Shown: piece after piece, positions 1 through 8,070 of the stretch
Layout of the letters: each line of letters opens with the position of its first letter
Numbering within the stretch: the first letter of the stretch is position 1
Assembly: GCF_002929505.1 (NCBI RefSeq)
Contig: NZ_PJJL01000067.1
Coordinates: forward strand, 62,001 to 126,000
Direction of reading: 5' to 3'
Source: Cryobacterium sp. Y57
GTDB lineage: Bacteria > Actinomycetota > Actinomycetes > Actinomycetales > Microbacteriaceae
Length of the DNA: 64,000 nucleotides
The notes under the pieces: model-generated
What the model saw: only the letters and a program-made list of their open reading frames with translations
Databases searched by the model: none
Told to the model about the DNA's origin: nothing
Position numbers and translations under genes: made by a program

Positions 1-509
1 GTGGGGCCATCGCAACGAACAACGCTGACTTCGCGCACAGAGCGTCTCAACTACGCCAATACGGGTGGGTGTCCAAGTATCGTGTTGCGGTCCCCGGAGG
101 CACAAATTCGCGGCTCGATGAATTACAGGCGGCCTTCCTCTTGGTTCGGTTGCCACTGCTCGATGCTTTCAATGAACGGCGTCGAACAATCGTGCAGAGA
201 TATGGCGCTGCTGCGACGAAATCTCCATTGCAAGTTCTCGCAGCGGACGGGCCCCATCACGCCGCCCATCTTGCTGTTGCCCTATCGCCGCGGCGTACTG
301 ACGTGCGCGAACAGCTCCTAAAAAAGGGCGTCGTTACCGACGTACATTTCCCAGTGCCAGACCATCAACAAGTCGGTTTTGGCGCCCTACCGCAATCTTT
401 GCCCCACACCGAGAGAGCGTCACTCGAAGTATTATCACTACCCTGTTTTCCAGAGCTGACGGACGAAGAAGTTGACCTGGTATGCGATGCTATTCGAACC
501 CTCAAATGA
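1..509 (+). CDS. DegT/DnrJ/EryC1 sugar aminotransferase, C-terminal part
   Basis: The reading frame is open from the first base (first full codon at 3) to TGA at 507-509, so the start lies outside the window. The visible part begins 'GAIATNNADFAHRASQLRQ' and continues 'GTNSRLDELQAA', the pattern after the PLP lysine in DegT/DnrJ/EryC1/StrS enzymes; the lysine itself is off the edge. These enzymes transfer an amino group to a keto sugar nucleotide. The ketoisomerase-acetyltransferase fusion two genes downstream suggests an FdtB/QdtB role, making a dTDP-3-amino-3,6-dideoxyhexose (inference). Its stop overlaps the next start as ATGA. Confidence 0.85.
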   Translation, partial: GAIATNNADFAHRASQLRQYGWVSKYRVAVPGGTNSRLDELQAAFLLVRLPLLDAFNERRRTIVQRYGAAATKSPLQVLAADGPHHAAHLAVALSPRRTDVREQLLKKGVVTDVHFPVPDHQQVGFGALPQSLPHTERASLEVLSLPCFPELTDEEVDLVCDAIRTLK

Positions 510-1498
510 ATAACACGATTACCTACTCGATCGTGGTTCCTGTCTATGGAAATTCCGGGAGCATCACTGACTTATTGGAACGGTTGGAAGGGATTTCCTT
601 TCAACTTGACAGAGAACTCGAAGTTATCTTCGTCGTCGATGGATCTCCGGACGATTCTTATGACGTTCTGACCGCGCAACTCCCCAACGCGACATTCGCG
701 ACTCAACTCTTGCAACACTCGCGCAATTTTGGCTCCTTCGCGGCCATTCGCACCGGAATGGCACACGCGCGGGGCGACTTCATCGCCGTAATGGCAGCCG
801 ACATGCAGGAGCCACCGGAACTTGCAATCGAATTCTTTCGCGTCCTCGCATCCGGTTCCGCAGATGTCACCGTCGGACGACGAGAAAGTCGTCACGACCC
901 TCGTTTGAGCGGGTTCTCGTCATCGGCCTTCTGGCGGCTGTATAGAAAATGGGTATTTCCGGATATGCCCGAGGGTGGCGTCGATATTTTCGCTTGCAAT
1001 CGTGCCGTAGTCGAGGAAGTCCTTCGATTGGACGAATCGCACAGCAGCTTGGTTGGGCTGCTCTACTGGGTTGGTTTTCGGCGTGTCGAGGTGCCCTATC
1101 ACCGCCTGCAACGCGAGCACGGCGAAAGCGGTTGGTCGTTCTCGAAGAAGCGCAAGTATCTGCTGGACAGCATTTTCTCATTCACCGATCTCCCGTTGCG
1201 CCTCCTGATAAGCATCGGTTCGACTGGAGCCGTGATTACAGCCCTGTCGGCATTTGCCGTTCTTGCATCTTTCCTTCTGGGGGGTATTCGTGAACCCGGA
1301 TATACGCCGCTTATGTTGGTGATCTTGTTCTCCACATTTACGCTCTTAGTCGCGTTAGGAATTGTCGGCTCATATGTTTGGCGCGCGTTCGAAAACACCA
1401 AAAGACGACCCGGTTCCATAGTGATGACCCGCTGGGCCTCTAGCGACAACGCCCTAGGTCAGCGAATGCCCAACCACACCGAGGAGAAGAAACCATAG
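506..1498 (+). CDS. GtrB/DPM1-like family 2 glycosyltransferase
   Basis: The GT2 fold starts at once ('YSIVVPVYGNSGSI') and has 'VDGSPDDS', 'MAADMQEPPEL' (the D-x-Q-[DE]-P-P box of GtrB and dolichyl-phosphate-mannose synthase-like enzymes) and two C-terminal hydrophobic segments near residues 225-250 and 270-295. Such enzymes load a sugar from a nucleotide onto polyprenyl phosphate at the inner membrane face. I chose ATG 506, which overlaps the upstream TGA by four bases; an in-frame ATG at 482 would add eight unlikely residues. A GtrA flippase two genes on makes a GtrA/GtrB pair. The sugar donor is inferred, not shown. Confidence 0.87.
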   Translation: MNNTITYSIVVPVYGNSGSITDLLERLEGISFQLDRELEVIFVVDGSPDDSYDVLTAQLPNATFATQLLQHSRNFGSFAAIRTGMAHARGDFIAVMAADMQEPPELAIEFFRVLASGSADVTVGRRESRHDPRLSGFSSSAFWRLYRKWVFPDMPEGGVDIFACNRAVVEEVLRLDESHSSLVGLLYWVGFRRVEVPYHRLQREHGESGWSFSKKRKYLLDSIFSFTDLPLRLLISIGSTGAVITALSAFAVLASFLLGGIREPGYTPLMLVILFSTFTLLVALGIVGSYVWRAFENTKRRPGSIVMTRWASSDNALGQRMPNHTEEKKP

Positions 1499-1500
1499 CC

Positions 1501-2424
1501 ATGGCAACCCCATTCGTACACGCCCAAGGAATCTGTGAATCCATAACCGTCGGTTCAGACACAACGATCTGGGCTTTCGCGCATGTGCTTGCGGGCGCCG
1601 TTATCGGCCGAAACGTCAATATCTGTGATCACGTTTTCATCGAGAATGATGTGATCGTGGGCGACCGGGTGACTATCAAATCTGGGGTTCAGCTCTGGGA
1701 TGGTATTGAGCTGCAGGACGACGTCTTTGTGGGCCCGAACGCGACCTTCACCAATGACGGGTTCCCCCGAAGCAAAAAGTATCCCGAGAGCTTTCCCCGC
1801 ACGATCGTCGAAAAGGGAGCCTCCATCGGCGGAGGAGCCGTTATCCTCCCCGGCATCCGCATCGGCCGAGACGCCATGATCGGTGCCGGAGCAGTGGTCA
1901 CCCGCGATGTGCCACCGTTTGCCATCGTCGTCGGCAACCCTGCCCGCATCACCGGATACGCCGACAGTGAAGGCCACCGTTTGGTGTCCACGGAGTCCGC
2001 TCCGCTCACATCCGGGCACGTTCTGGTCAGTAAGTCTCTCGTTCAACTGCGCAAGGCGACGGACATGCGCGGAAGTTTGGTCGTAGCCGAGCTCGGCACC
2101 GATCTACCTTTTGTACCGCAACGGTTTTTCATCGTCTACGACGTACCATCCAGGGACGTGCGTGGCGAGCACGCACATCGCACGTGCGAGCAATTTCTTA
2201 CTTGCATCAAGGGAAGCGTGCGTGCAATCGTCGACGATGGCGTCAACCGGGAGGAGTTCCTGATCGACTCACCTGACATTGGCTTACACATGCCAGCGAT
2301 GACCTGGGGCACACAGTATGCGTATTCGCCAGATGCCGTGCTCGGCGTCTTTGCGTCCCTGCCCTATGATGAAGCCGACTATATCCGCACGTATTCCGAA
2401 TTTCGGGCCGCCGTCAACGCGTAA
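1501..2424 (+). CDS. Bifunctional sugar-nucleotide N-acetyltransferase / 3,4-ketoisomerase (WxcM/FdtD-like)
   Basis: Two domains are visible. Residues 1-155 are left-handed beta-helix hexapeptide repeats ('VIGRNVNICDHVFIEND', 'VVLPGIRIGRDAMIGAGAVV'-like turns ending 'VVGNPARITGY'), as in FdtC/WbpD acetyltransferases. Residues about 170-307 are a WxcM-like cupin with 'DVRGEHAHRTCEQFLTC', where the HxH histidines match the FdtA/QdtA ketoisomerase active site. Fused enzymes of this kind are known (FdtD-type). Together with the upstream aminotransferase and RmlA/RmlB this would complete dTDP-Fuc3NAc or dTDP-Qui3NAc synthesis; I cannot tell which epimer. GAGGAG lies about 15 nt upstream of ATG. 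Confidence 0.87.
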   Translation: MATPFVHAQGICESITVGSDTTIWAFAHVLAGAVIGRNVNICDHVFIENDVIVGDRVTIKSGVQLWDGIELQDDVFVGPNATFTNDGFPRSKKYPESFPRTIVEKGASIGGGAVILPGIRIGRDAMIGAGAVVTRDVPPFAIVVGNPARITGYADSEGHRLVSTESAPLTSGHVLVSKSLVQLRKATDMRGSLVVAELGTDLPFVPQRFFIVYDVPSRDVRGEHAHRTCEQFLTCIKGSVRAIVDDGVNREEFLIDSPDIGLHMPAMTWGTQYAYSPDAVLGVFASLPYDEADYIRTYSEFRAAVNA

Positions 2425-2439
2425 AAGGACATTTCTTTC

Positions 2440-2874
2440 ATGCATCGATTTTGGAACCGGCTGGCCAAACTCGCCCGCGACCAACGTTTGCGATTTCTGG
2501 CTGTTGGCGGTGTAAACACCGTGGTCGGCTACGCCTTGTTCGCGGTTTTCGACTTATTTGTTTTCGCGACCGTGCCATTCGGCTATCTTCTTAGCCTAAT
2601 GAGCGCATACGCTATCGCCATCGTTTTAGCGTTCGTACTCTACCGTCGGTTCGTTTTCAAAGTCACCGGGCGGGTCTGGTCAGACTTCGTGAAATTTGTC
2701 AGCGTTTATTTAGTCGCAATTGGGGTGAATCTCTTGACGCTGCCACTCCTCATCGAAGTCGCAGGATTGAACTCGCTCGTCGCGCAGGCGATAGTGCTCA
2801 TTGCGACGACTTTCATGAGCTTTTTCGGCCACCGCGAGTTTTCGTTCCGCCGCGAACCGGAAGCTGAATTCTGA
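2440..2874 (+). CDS. GtrA-family membrane protein (putative polyprenyl-phosphate-sugar flippase)
   Basis: The protein has 144 residues, four hydrophobic segments (about 20-42, 48-68, 83-105 and 112-132) and the GtrA signatures 'RFLAVGGVNTVVGYALF' and 'FGHREFSFRRE', where an aromatic-basic tail closes the fourth helix. GtrA proteins are thought to move polyprenyl-phosphate-linked monosaccharides across the membrane. It follows the ketoisomerase fusion by 15 bp and probably works with the GtrB-like enzyme at 506-1498. It converges on rmlA with a gap of only six bases and no clear terminator. Confidence 0.85.
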   Translation: MHRFWNRLAKLARDQRLRFLAVGGVNTVVGYALFAVFDLFVFATVPFGYLLSLMSAYAIAIVLAFVLYRRFVFKVTGRVWSDFVKFVSVYLVAIGVNLLTLPLLIEVAGLNSLVAQAIVLIATTFMSFFGHREFSFRREPEAEF

Positions 2875-2880
2875 AAGAGA

Positions 2881-3753
2881 TTATTCCGAGCGTGTGGCAA
2901 GTAGTTCACCAAGATACCGGCCATAACCACTCTTGCGCAGTGGTTCAGCCAACGCCGCCAGCTGGCCATTATCAATCCAGCCGGCGCGCCAGGCGATCTC
3001 CTCGATGCAGCCGATTTTGAAGCCCTGGCGATCTTCAATGACGCGAACGTATTCGCTCGCCTGCATCATCGACTCGAATGTGCCCGTGTCAAGCCAAGCA
3101 GTGCCACGGTCGAGTACCTGCACGTGCAGCTTTCCTCGATCCAGATAAGCCTGATTAACTGTCGAGATCTCCAGCTCACCGCGCGCACTCGGCTCGATCG
3201 ACTTCGCAATCTCTACAACGTCGTTGTCATAAAAGTAGAGACCGGGCACTGCGTAGTTGCTCTTGGGAACAGCCGGTTTCTCTTCGATGGATACAGCACG
3301 CATCTCGCTGTCGAACTCGACGACGCCATAGGCACTCGGAGCGGCGACGTGATACGCAAAGATTACGGCACCGTCTACGTCCGCGTTTCCCTGAAGAGCG
3401 GTACCGAGACCCGCACCGTGAAAGATGTTGTCGCCCAGAACGAGGGCGACGCTTTCGTCGCCGATGAATTCTTCACCGATTGTGAAGGCTTGGGCGAGGC
3501 CGTCGGGTGAAGGCTGCACGGCATACTCGATACGCATGCCGAAGTCGGAACCGTCGCCCAAGAGGGCGCGAAATTGCTGGTTGTATTCTGGCGTCGTGAT
3601 CAGTAGCACTTCGCGTATTCCGGCCATCATGAGCGTTGACAACGGGTAGTAGACCATCGGCTTGTCGTAGATGGGCATTAACTGCTTGGAAATGCCCTTG
3701 GTGATCGGCCACAGGCGTGTACCGGAGCCGCCTGCGAGAATGATGCCGCGCAT
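2881..3753 (-). CDS. rmlA: Glucose-1-phosphate thymidylyltransferase
   Basis: RmlA makes dTDP-glucose from dTTP and glucose-1-phosphate, the entry step to dTDP-rhamnose and dTDP-amino sugars. The 290-residue protein starts '[16 protein letters not shown]' with the G-x-G-T-R nucleotidyltransferase loop and continues '[16 protein letters not shown]' and '[10 protein letters not shown]', diagnostic of the family and of normal length. AAAGGA precedes ATG by about 7 nt. It lies 3 bp after rmlC, so the two form one minus-strand operon. Confidence 0.96.
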   Translation of the reverse strand: MRGIILAGGSGTRLWPITKGISKQLMPIYDKPMVYYPLSTLMMAGIREVLLITTPEYNQQFRALLGDGSDFGMRIEYAVQPSPDGLAQAFTIGEEFIGDESVALVLGDNIFHGAGLGTALQGNADVDGAVIFAYHVAAPSAYGVVEFDSEMRAVSIEEKPAVPKSNYAVPGLYFYDNDVVEIAKSIEPSARGELEISTVNQAYLDRGKLHVQVLDRGTAWLDTGTFESMMQASEYVRVIEDRQGFKIGCIEEIAWRAGWIDNGQLAALAEPLRKSGYGRYLGELLATRSE

Positions 3754-3756
3754 GAA

Positions 3757-4365
3757 TCAGTCCTTTGTTCTGAGTGAGTCGTAGAACGAGCGGCATTCAT
3801 CCCAAGTCGGGAGAAGGGCCGCAGCCGCAGAATTCTGAAGTGATGGCGCCTCGATGTCCTTTGGCGACAGCGAAAGTGATTCCAAATCTGCCGGGAAAAC
3901 CAAATTGATGTCGAGGTCGAGCGGACTAATTCCGTGCTCCCGTTCCGGGTTGAAAGTGTCCGAAACGAGATACGTTACGACGGCATCGGCGGTCAGCGCG
4001 ACGAAAGCGTGGCCCAATCCTTCGGACAGGTACACGCTGCGCCGGTCGACGTCGTCGAGCAAAACCGAATCCCACTTACCGTAGGTTGGCGACCCTATCC
4101 GGAGGTCAATAGTGTAATCGAGAACCGCGCCGTGCACCGCCGTCACGTATTTCGCCTGTCCTCGTGGAACGCTTGCAAAGTGGATGCCGCGCACGACTCC
4201 CTGACGAGACACAGACAAATTGGCCTGGCGCAGGTCGAGTGCATGCCCAACGGTCTGCTCGAGCTTGTCGAATCGATACCACTCAAGAAATATCCCGCGA
4301 TCATCCGCATGTTGTTTTGGGGTCATTTCGTAGGCATCGGGGATGGAGAGCTCACGAATCTGCAC
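3757..4365 (-). CDS. rmlC: dTDP-4-dehydrorhamnose 3,5-epimerase
   Basis: The product has the RmlC cupin motifs 'GVVRGIHFA' (catalytic His), 'DYTIDLRIGSPTYGKW' and 'SEGLGHAFVAL'. It epimerises dTDP-4-keto-6-deoxyglucose at C3 and C5. The frame is open to 4437, but the family start 'MQIRELSIP' fits GTG 4365, giving 202 residues, the usual size. TAGACT sits 7 nt upstream of that GTG, a leaderless arrangement seen elsewhere in this window. The far C-terminus (after about residue 175) is less conserved. Confidence 0.93.
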   Translation of the reverse strand: MQIRELSIPDAYEMTPKQHADDRGIFLEWYRFDKLEQTVGHALDLRQANLSVSRQGVVRGIHFASVPRGQAKYVTAVHGAVLDYTIDLRIGSPTYGKWDSVLLDDVDRRSVYLSEGLGHAFVALTADAVVTYLVSDTFNPEREHGISPLDLDINLVFPADLESLSLSPKDIEAPSLQNSAAAALLPTWDECRSFYDSLRTKD

Positions 4366-4507
4366 GTTGCGCAGTCTACACAAGGGCTCCCCGGTAGAAT
4401 CAACGAGACTCACCCGCGAACTGAACGGTACTGGCACGCATGAATCATCTCGTCCCCGGTTGCGCCGGCGGTATTATTCTGCGCAACCTCCCGGAAGCAG
4501 TGCGGGA

Positions 4508-5344
4508 ATGATCGCGGTTGTCACGGTCAGTCACGGATCTGACGATGTTCTCCAACCGTTTCTGGCCAGCGTTGCTGCCGCCTCGCAACATCCCCTTTCG
4601 GTCGTCGTCGTAGACAACAAACCGGAGGGAAGTGCCGCGAAGACTATAGCGGCCAGCTTTGGTGCCAGCTACGTGACGGACGTGAACCGTGGCTACGGGC
4701 ACGGCATTAATCTGGGGGTTGCCAGCCTTGGGGATTCCGCCGACTGGATTCTGGTCTGCAACCCTGATCTGCTGCTCGAACCCGGCTCGATTGATTGGTT
4801 ACGCGGCTGTGGAGAGTCTGACTCACGGATCGGGGCGGTCGGCCCACGCATTCTCAATGCGGACGGCACGACCTACGCATCCGCGCGATCGCTGCCGTCC
4901 ATTCGCACGGGGATCGGCCATGCGCTCTTCGCCAACGTCTGGAAGAGTAACCCGTGGACGAGACGCTACCTTCACGTCAGTGCCGCTGACCCGCACCAAC
5001 GAGACGCTGGGTGGCTATCGGGAGCGTGCCTCCTGATCCGAGGCTCCGTGTTTGAACAACTCTCTGGTTTCGATGAGTCCTACTTCATGTATTTCGAAGA
5101 CGTAGATCTCGGCTACCGCATGCACAAGGCCGGCTATCGCAGCGTCTATGATCCCGGCGCTGCAGTCACTCATACCGGTGCGCACTCCACGCAAATCGAA
5201 TCAGCACGCATGTTAAAGGCCCACCACGAGAGCGCGAATCGGTTCCTCGCCCGCAAGTATCACGGGCACTTACTCTGGCCACTAAGACAGGTCCTTGCTG
5301 CGGGCCTCGCCGTTCGTTCACGCTTTCAGCAGGGTCATGAATAA
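4508..5344 (+). CDS. WbbL-like rhamnosyltransferase (GT2)
   Basis: This 278-residue GT2 enzyme has 'MIAVVTVSHGSDDVL', 'NRGYGHGINLG', 'VCNPDLLLEP' and 'DESYFMYFEDVDLGYRMH', the pattern of WbbL and related rhamnosyltransferases that add L-rhamnose to lipid-linked GlcNAc. ATG 4508 is preferred over the upstream ORF start at 4343 because homology begins there and GGAAG lies about 13 nt before it. It is divergent from rmlC, which helps make its likely donor. The acceptor is inferred from family knowledge. Confidence 0.83.
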   Translation: MIAVVTVSHGSDDVLQPFLASVAAASQHPLSVVVVDNKPEGSAAKTIAASFGASYVTDVNRGYGHGINLGVASLGDSADWILVCNPDLLLEPGSIDWLRGCGESDSRIGAVGPRILNADGTTYASARSLPSIRTGIGHALFANVWKSNPWTRRYLHVSAADPHQRDAGWLSGACLLIRGSVFEQLSGFDESYFMYFEDVDLGYRMHKAGYRSVYDPGAAVTHTGAHSTQIESARMLKAHHESANRFLARKYHGHLLWPLRQVLAAGLAVRSRFQQGHE

Positions 5345-5402
5345 CGGTAACAACATTTCGGATAGTGTGAAGTAATCCCCAAGAGCGGAATATGAATTAG
5401 AC

Positions 5403-6776
5403 ATGGTATTAGATTCACGATCCCGCGCAATAGCTCACGATCTTACGAAACGCTCCCAGCAGCAACGATTTTCCTGGGTAATCTTTCTCTGTTTCCTCGG
5501 TGCCACTCTCTCCATGGGTGTCGCTGAATTCAAATTCGATGCGTGGTTCTACTGGGCGGCCGCCCAGACGATCTTTGAACCACGACCGGAAGTCGAATTC
5601 TTCTGGGGGTTTCGAGGAGTCCTGGGAAACTATGCTTACCTGCCAGCAGCTGGACTAGCCAGGCTCTTAGGTCCAGGTTTCGACGGCTTTGCTGTGTTAT
5701 TTCAGAACGCCATGTTCTTCTCCTGGTTCGCGGCTTTCTTGCTTCCGCGCTGTATCGCCATATGGCGCCCCGTCACACTTCAAGGTCGTTTATTGGGCGC
5801 CTTCCTCACCTGGATTGTGCTAGCAGGGTTTGCACCATACCCTCTTGTGGACGCCTATCCCGCGATCATAATATTCGCCATCATGGTGTTGCTTCAAACC
5901 AAGGGAATACTCGCTATCGTTCTAGCCGGTTTGCTGGGAGGCATTGCGGTCAATGTCCGTCCGTCCTACCTCGTCATAGTCGGAGGCTTCCTACTGGTAA
6001 CGCTCATCTGGCGACGATGGAGAGGCCTCGGGTTCGCGATCGGTATTATCCTTGGGCTGGTTCCTCAATTAGTCATGAATGTTGTGCGTCTCGGTGAATG
6101 GATCCTTTGGCCACCGCTCTCATCTTCGCTTGTCTCGCTTCAGTCGGGGTACGGTGCGTACATCGTGCGCTATGACACTCTTTTCGATGCGGATTCGCCA
6201 CAGCAGTTCTACTGTTCCCCTGAAATGGCCAACGCGCTCACAGCTCCACTGCCAGAGACGGCGGGCGAGCTTGCTTTCGCCTTTCTTGCACACCTTCCAT
6301 CTTCGCTGTTCTTTGCTTTGGAGAAAGTGGGAGCGTCACTTCACTGGCCGCTTTCTACTCCGTATACAACTTCAAACGTCGGCGTGGATGGACTCTTCGC
6401 GCTGGCCATCACACTCATTACTGTCTGTGGTATTTCGAGTCTTCTTTTTACAGTTTTTCGAAAGCGTCTTGACGAACGATGGCGGCATTCGAGTTGGTTG
6501 GCGGCTGCTCTGGCTGGTGTTGTCGTCATTGCCGGCACTCTCACCATCGTTGCATCGGCTTCCGAGAGTCGTTTTGCATTGCCGTTAGTGCTGACTGGAG
6601 TCCTTGGCTGCGCATCCTTAGGCAACGCAAAGTTCCGCGATTTTTGGCAAAAACATCGATATTGGATAGCGTCCACGGCCCTAATTGTCGTCGTCGTTTG
6701 GTTCTTCGGTGTGTCCGGTCTCCAGCACCCCGCACCCGCCGGTCCAGTCGACCAAGAGATATGTGCTTCCCTTTGA
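5403..6776 (+). CDS. Polytopic membrane protein, possible GT-C glycosyltransferase
   Basis: I do not recognise a named family. The 457-residue protein shows about 11-12 hydrophobic segments and, after the first, 'EFKFDAWFYWAAAQ', an acidic loop where GT-C enzymes carry catalytic Asp/Glu. A longer soluble stretch near residues 235-300 contains cysteines. Codon use is less GC-biased than in later genes. Its position next to a GtrA/GtrB pair and a WbbL-like enzyme suggests the GtrC-type transferase that moves a flipped sugar onto a wall polymer. That role is inference; a flippase or polymerase is also possible. Confidence 0.6.
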   Translation: MVLDSRSRAIAHDLTKRSQQQRFSWVIFLCFLGATLSMGVAEFKFDAWFYWAAAQTIFEPRPEVEFFWGFRGVLGNYAYLPAAGLARLLGPGFDGFAVLFQNAMFFSWFAAFLLPRCIAIWRPVTLQGRLLGAFLTWIVLAGFAPYPLVDAYPAIIIFAIMVLLQTKGILAIVLAGLLGGIAVNVRPSYLVIVGGFLLVTLIWRRWRGLGFAIGIILGLVPQLVMNVVRLGEWILWPPLSSSLVSLQSGYGAYIVRYDTLFDADSPQQFYCSPEMANALTAPLPETAGELAFAFLAHLPSSLFFALEKVGASLHWPLSTPYTTSNVGVDGLFALAITLITVCGISSLLFTVFRKRLDERWRHSSWLAAALAGVVVIAGTLTIVASASESRFALPLVLTGVLGCASLGNAKFRDFWQKHRYWIASTALIVVVVWFFGVSGLQHPAPAGPVDQEICASL

Positions 6777-6785
6777 TCGACCACG

Positions 6786-6816
6786 TTGCCGTGCCCAGCC
6801 CGCCATCTACTAGAAT
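6786..6816 (+). promoter_or_regulatory. Predicted rmlB promoter
   Basis: TTGCCG (6786-6791), a 19-bp spacer and TAGAAT (6811-6816) lie 38 bp before the rmlB ATG. The -10 is close to consensus and the spacing slightly long. Confidence 0.45.
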
Positions 6817-6853
6817 CGGCGCGCCACGTTCCCAAATGAAACGGTTAGGTTTT

Positions 6854-7840
6854 ATGAGAATTCTCGTCACCGGCGGCGCCGGTTTTATCGGCTCCAACTT
6901 TGTTCGACGCACGATCGAAGATAAATATCCGGGCTTGGAAGGCGCCGAAGTCGTGGTGCTCGACGCACTGACCTACTCGGGCAACCTCCAAAATCTCACC
7001 CCGATCGCCGATTCGCCGCGCTACTCGTTTGTGCACGGCGACATTCGCGACGGCAAGCTGCTTGACACCCTGTTTCCGGGGCTCGACGCGGTAGTGCACT
7101 TCGCCGCGGAAAGCCACGTTGACCGCTCGGTGATGGATTCAACAATCTTCGTCGAGACCAACGTGTTGGGCACCCAGCAGCTGCTGGACGCGGCGCTGCG
7201 CCACAATCTCGCCCGGTTCGTGCACGTCTCCACCGACGAGGTCTATGGCTCCATCGCCGAAGGCTCCTGGAACGAGGAGCGGGCGCTTGAGCCCAACTCC
7301 CCCTACAGCGCGTCGAAGGCCGGCAGCGACTTGCTTGCCCGCAGCTACCACCGCACCCACGGCCTCAACGTGTCGATCACGCGCTGTTCGAACAACTATG
7401 GCCCGTACCACTTTCCCGAAAAGGTCATTCCGCTGTTCGTCAGCAACCTGATCGACGATGCGCACGTTCCCCTCTATGGCGAGGGCAACAACATTCGCGA
7501 CTGGCTGCACGTAGATGATCACACCCGCGCCATCGCGATGGTGCTCGTCGGCGGCCGCGCTGGCGAGATCTACAACATCGGTGGCGGCACCGAGCTCACC
7601 AACAAGGAGCTCACCCAGTTGCTGCTCACCTCGACCGGCAAGGACTGGTCGTACGTTGACCGCGTCGCCGACCGCCTCGGTCACGACCTGCGCTACTCGG
7701 TCGACATCTCCAAGATTCAGGCCGAACTCGGGTACGCCCCGGAGGTGCCCTTTGAACAGGGACTCGCCGACGTGGTGCAGTGGTACCGCGATAACCGCCA
7801 GTGGTGGGAACCGCTCAAAGCTCGTGCGGCGCTGACTTAG
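6854..7840 (+). CDS. rmlB: dTDP-glucose 4,6-dehydratase
   Basis: RmlB converts dTDP-glucose to dTDP-4-keto-6-deoxyglucose, the shared precursor for dTDP-rhamnose and for the 3-acetamido sugar inferred upstream. The extended-SDR motifs are clear: 'TGGAGFIGSNF' (NAD binding), 'HFAAESHVDRS', 'SPYSASKAGSD' (Tyr-x3-Lys) and 'NNYGPYHFPEK'. The frame opens far upstream inside the preceding gene, but ATG 6854 gives the normal 328 residues; an ATG at 6836 is an alternative that would add six. From here base composition returns to the GC-rich level of the rest of the window. Confidence 0.96.
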   Translation: MRILVTGGAGFIGSNFVRRTIEDKYPGLEGAEVVVLDALTYSGNLQNLTPIADSPRYSFVHGDIRDGKLLDTLFPGLDAVVHFAAESHVDRSVMDSTIFVETNVLGTQQLLDAALRHNLARFVHVSTDEVYGSIAEGSWNEERALEPNSPYSASKAGSDLLARSYHRTHGLNVSITRCSNNYGPYHFPEKVIPLFVSNLIDDAHVPLYGEGNNIRDWLHVDDHTRAIAMVLVGGRAGEIYNIGGGTELTNKELTQLLLTSTGKDWSYVDRVADRLGHDLRYSVDISKIQAELGYAPEVPFEQGLADVVQWYRDNRQWWEPLKARAALT

Positions 7841-7971
7841 CCGACAGCCATTTGGCCGCAGTCAGACAGATACAGTGGGAGTGCTGCGTCAGTGATGATT
7901 TCCGCGCGTTTTGGTAGTCACGCGTAAATTCACGTGTTGCTATTCAGAAGACTTAATCCCTGGAGGACCAC

Positions 7972-8070
7972 ATGACGTATCGGATTACCGGAGCGCGCCG
8001 TTCGCCGGCGTGGGACATTCAATTGGCCCTCGCAGGGTGCCTCGTACTCGCAGGTGTGGTGCACCAGTGA
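7972..8070 (+). CDS. 32-residue ORF with strong RBS, coupled to the FkbM gene
   Basis: TGGAGGA (7961-7967) stands 4 nt before ATG 7972, the best ribosome binding site in this part of the window. The 33 codons start 'MTYRITGARRSP', turn hydrophobic ('LALAGCLVLAGVV') and end in TGA 8068-8070, overlapping the GTG start of the methyltransferase as GTGA. The FkbM start has no RBS of its own, so this ORF may serve as a translational-coupling leader. It could also be a small membrane peptide or the remnant of a longer gene. Confidence 0.5.
   Translation: MTYRITGARRSPAWDIQLALAGCLVLAGVVHQ

Noticed and set aside
1501..2424. Possible frameshift joining two separate genes
   Set aside because: The reading frame is continuous through both domains, and fused enzymes with this domain order are known.
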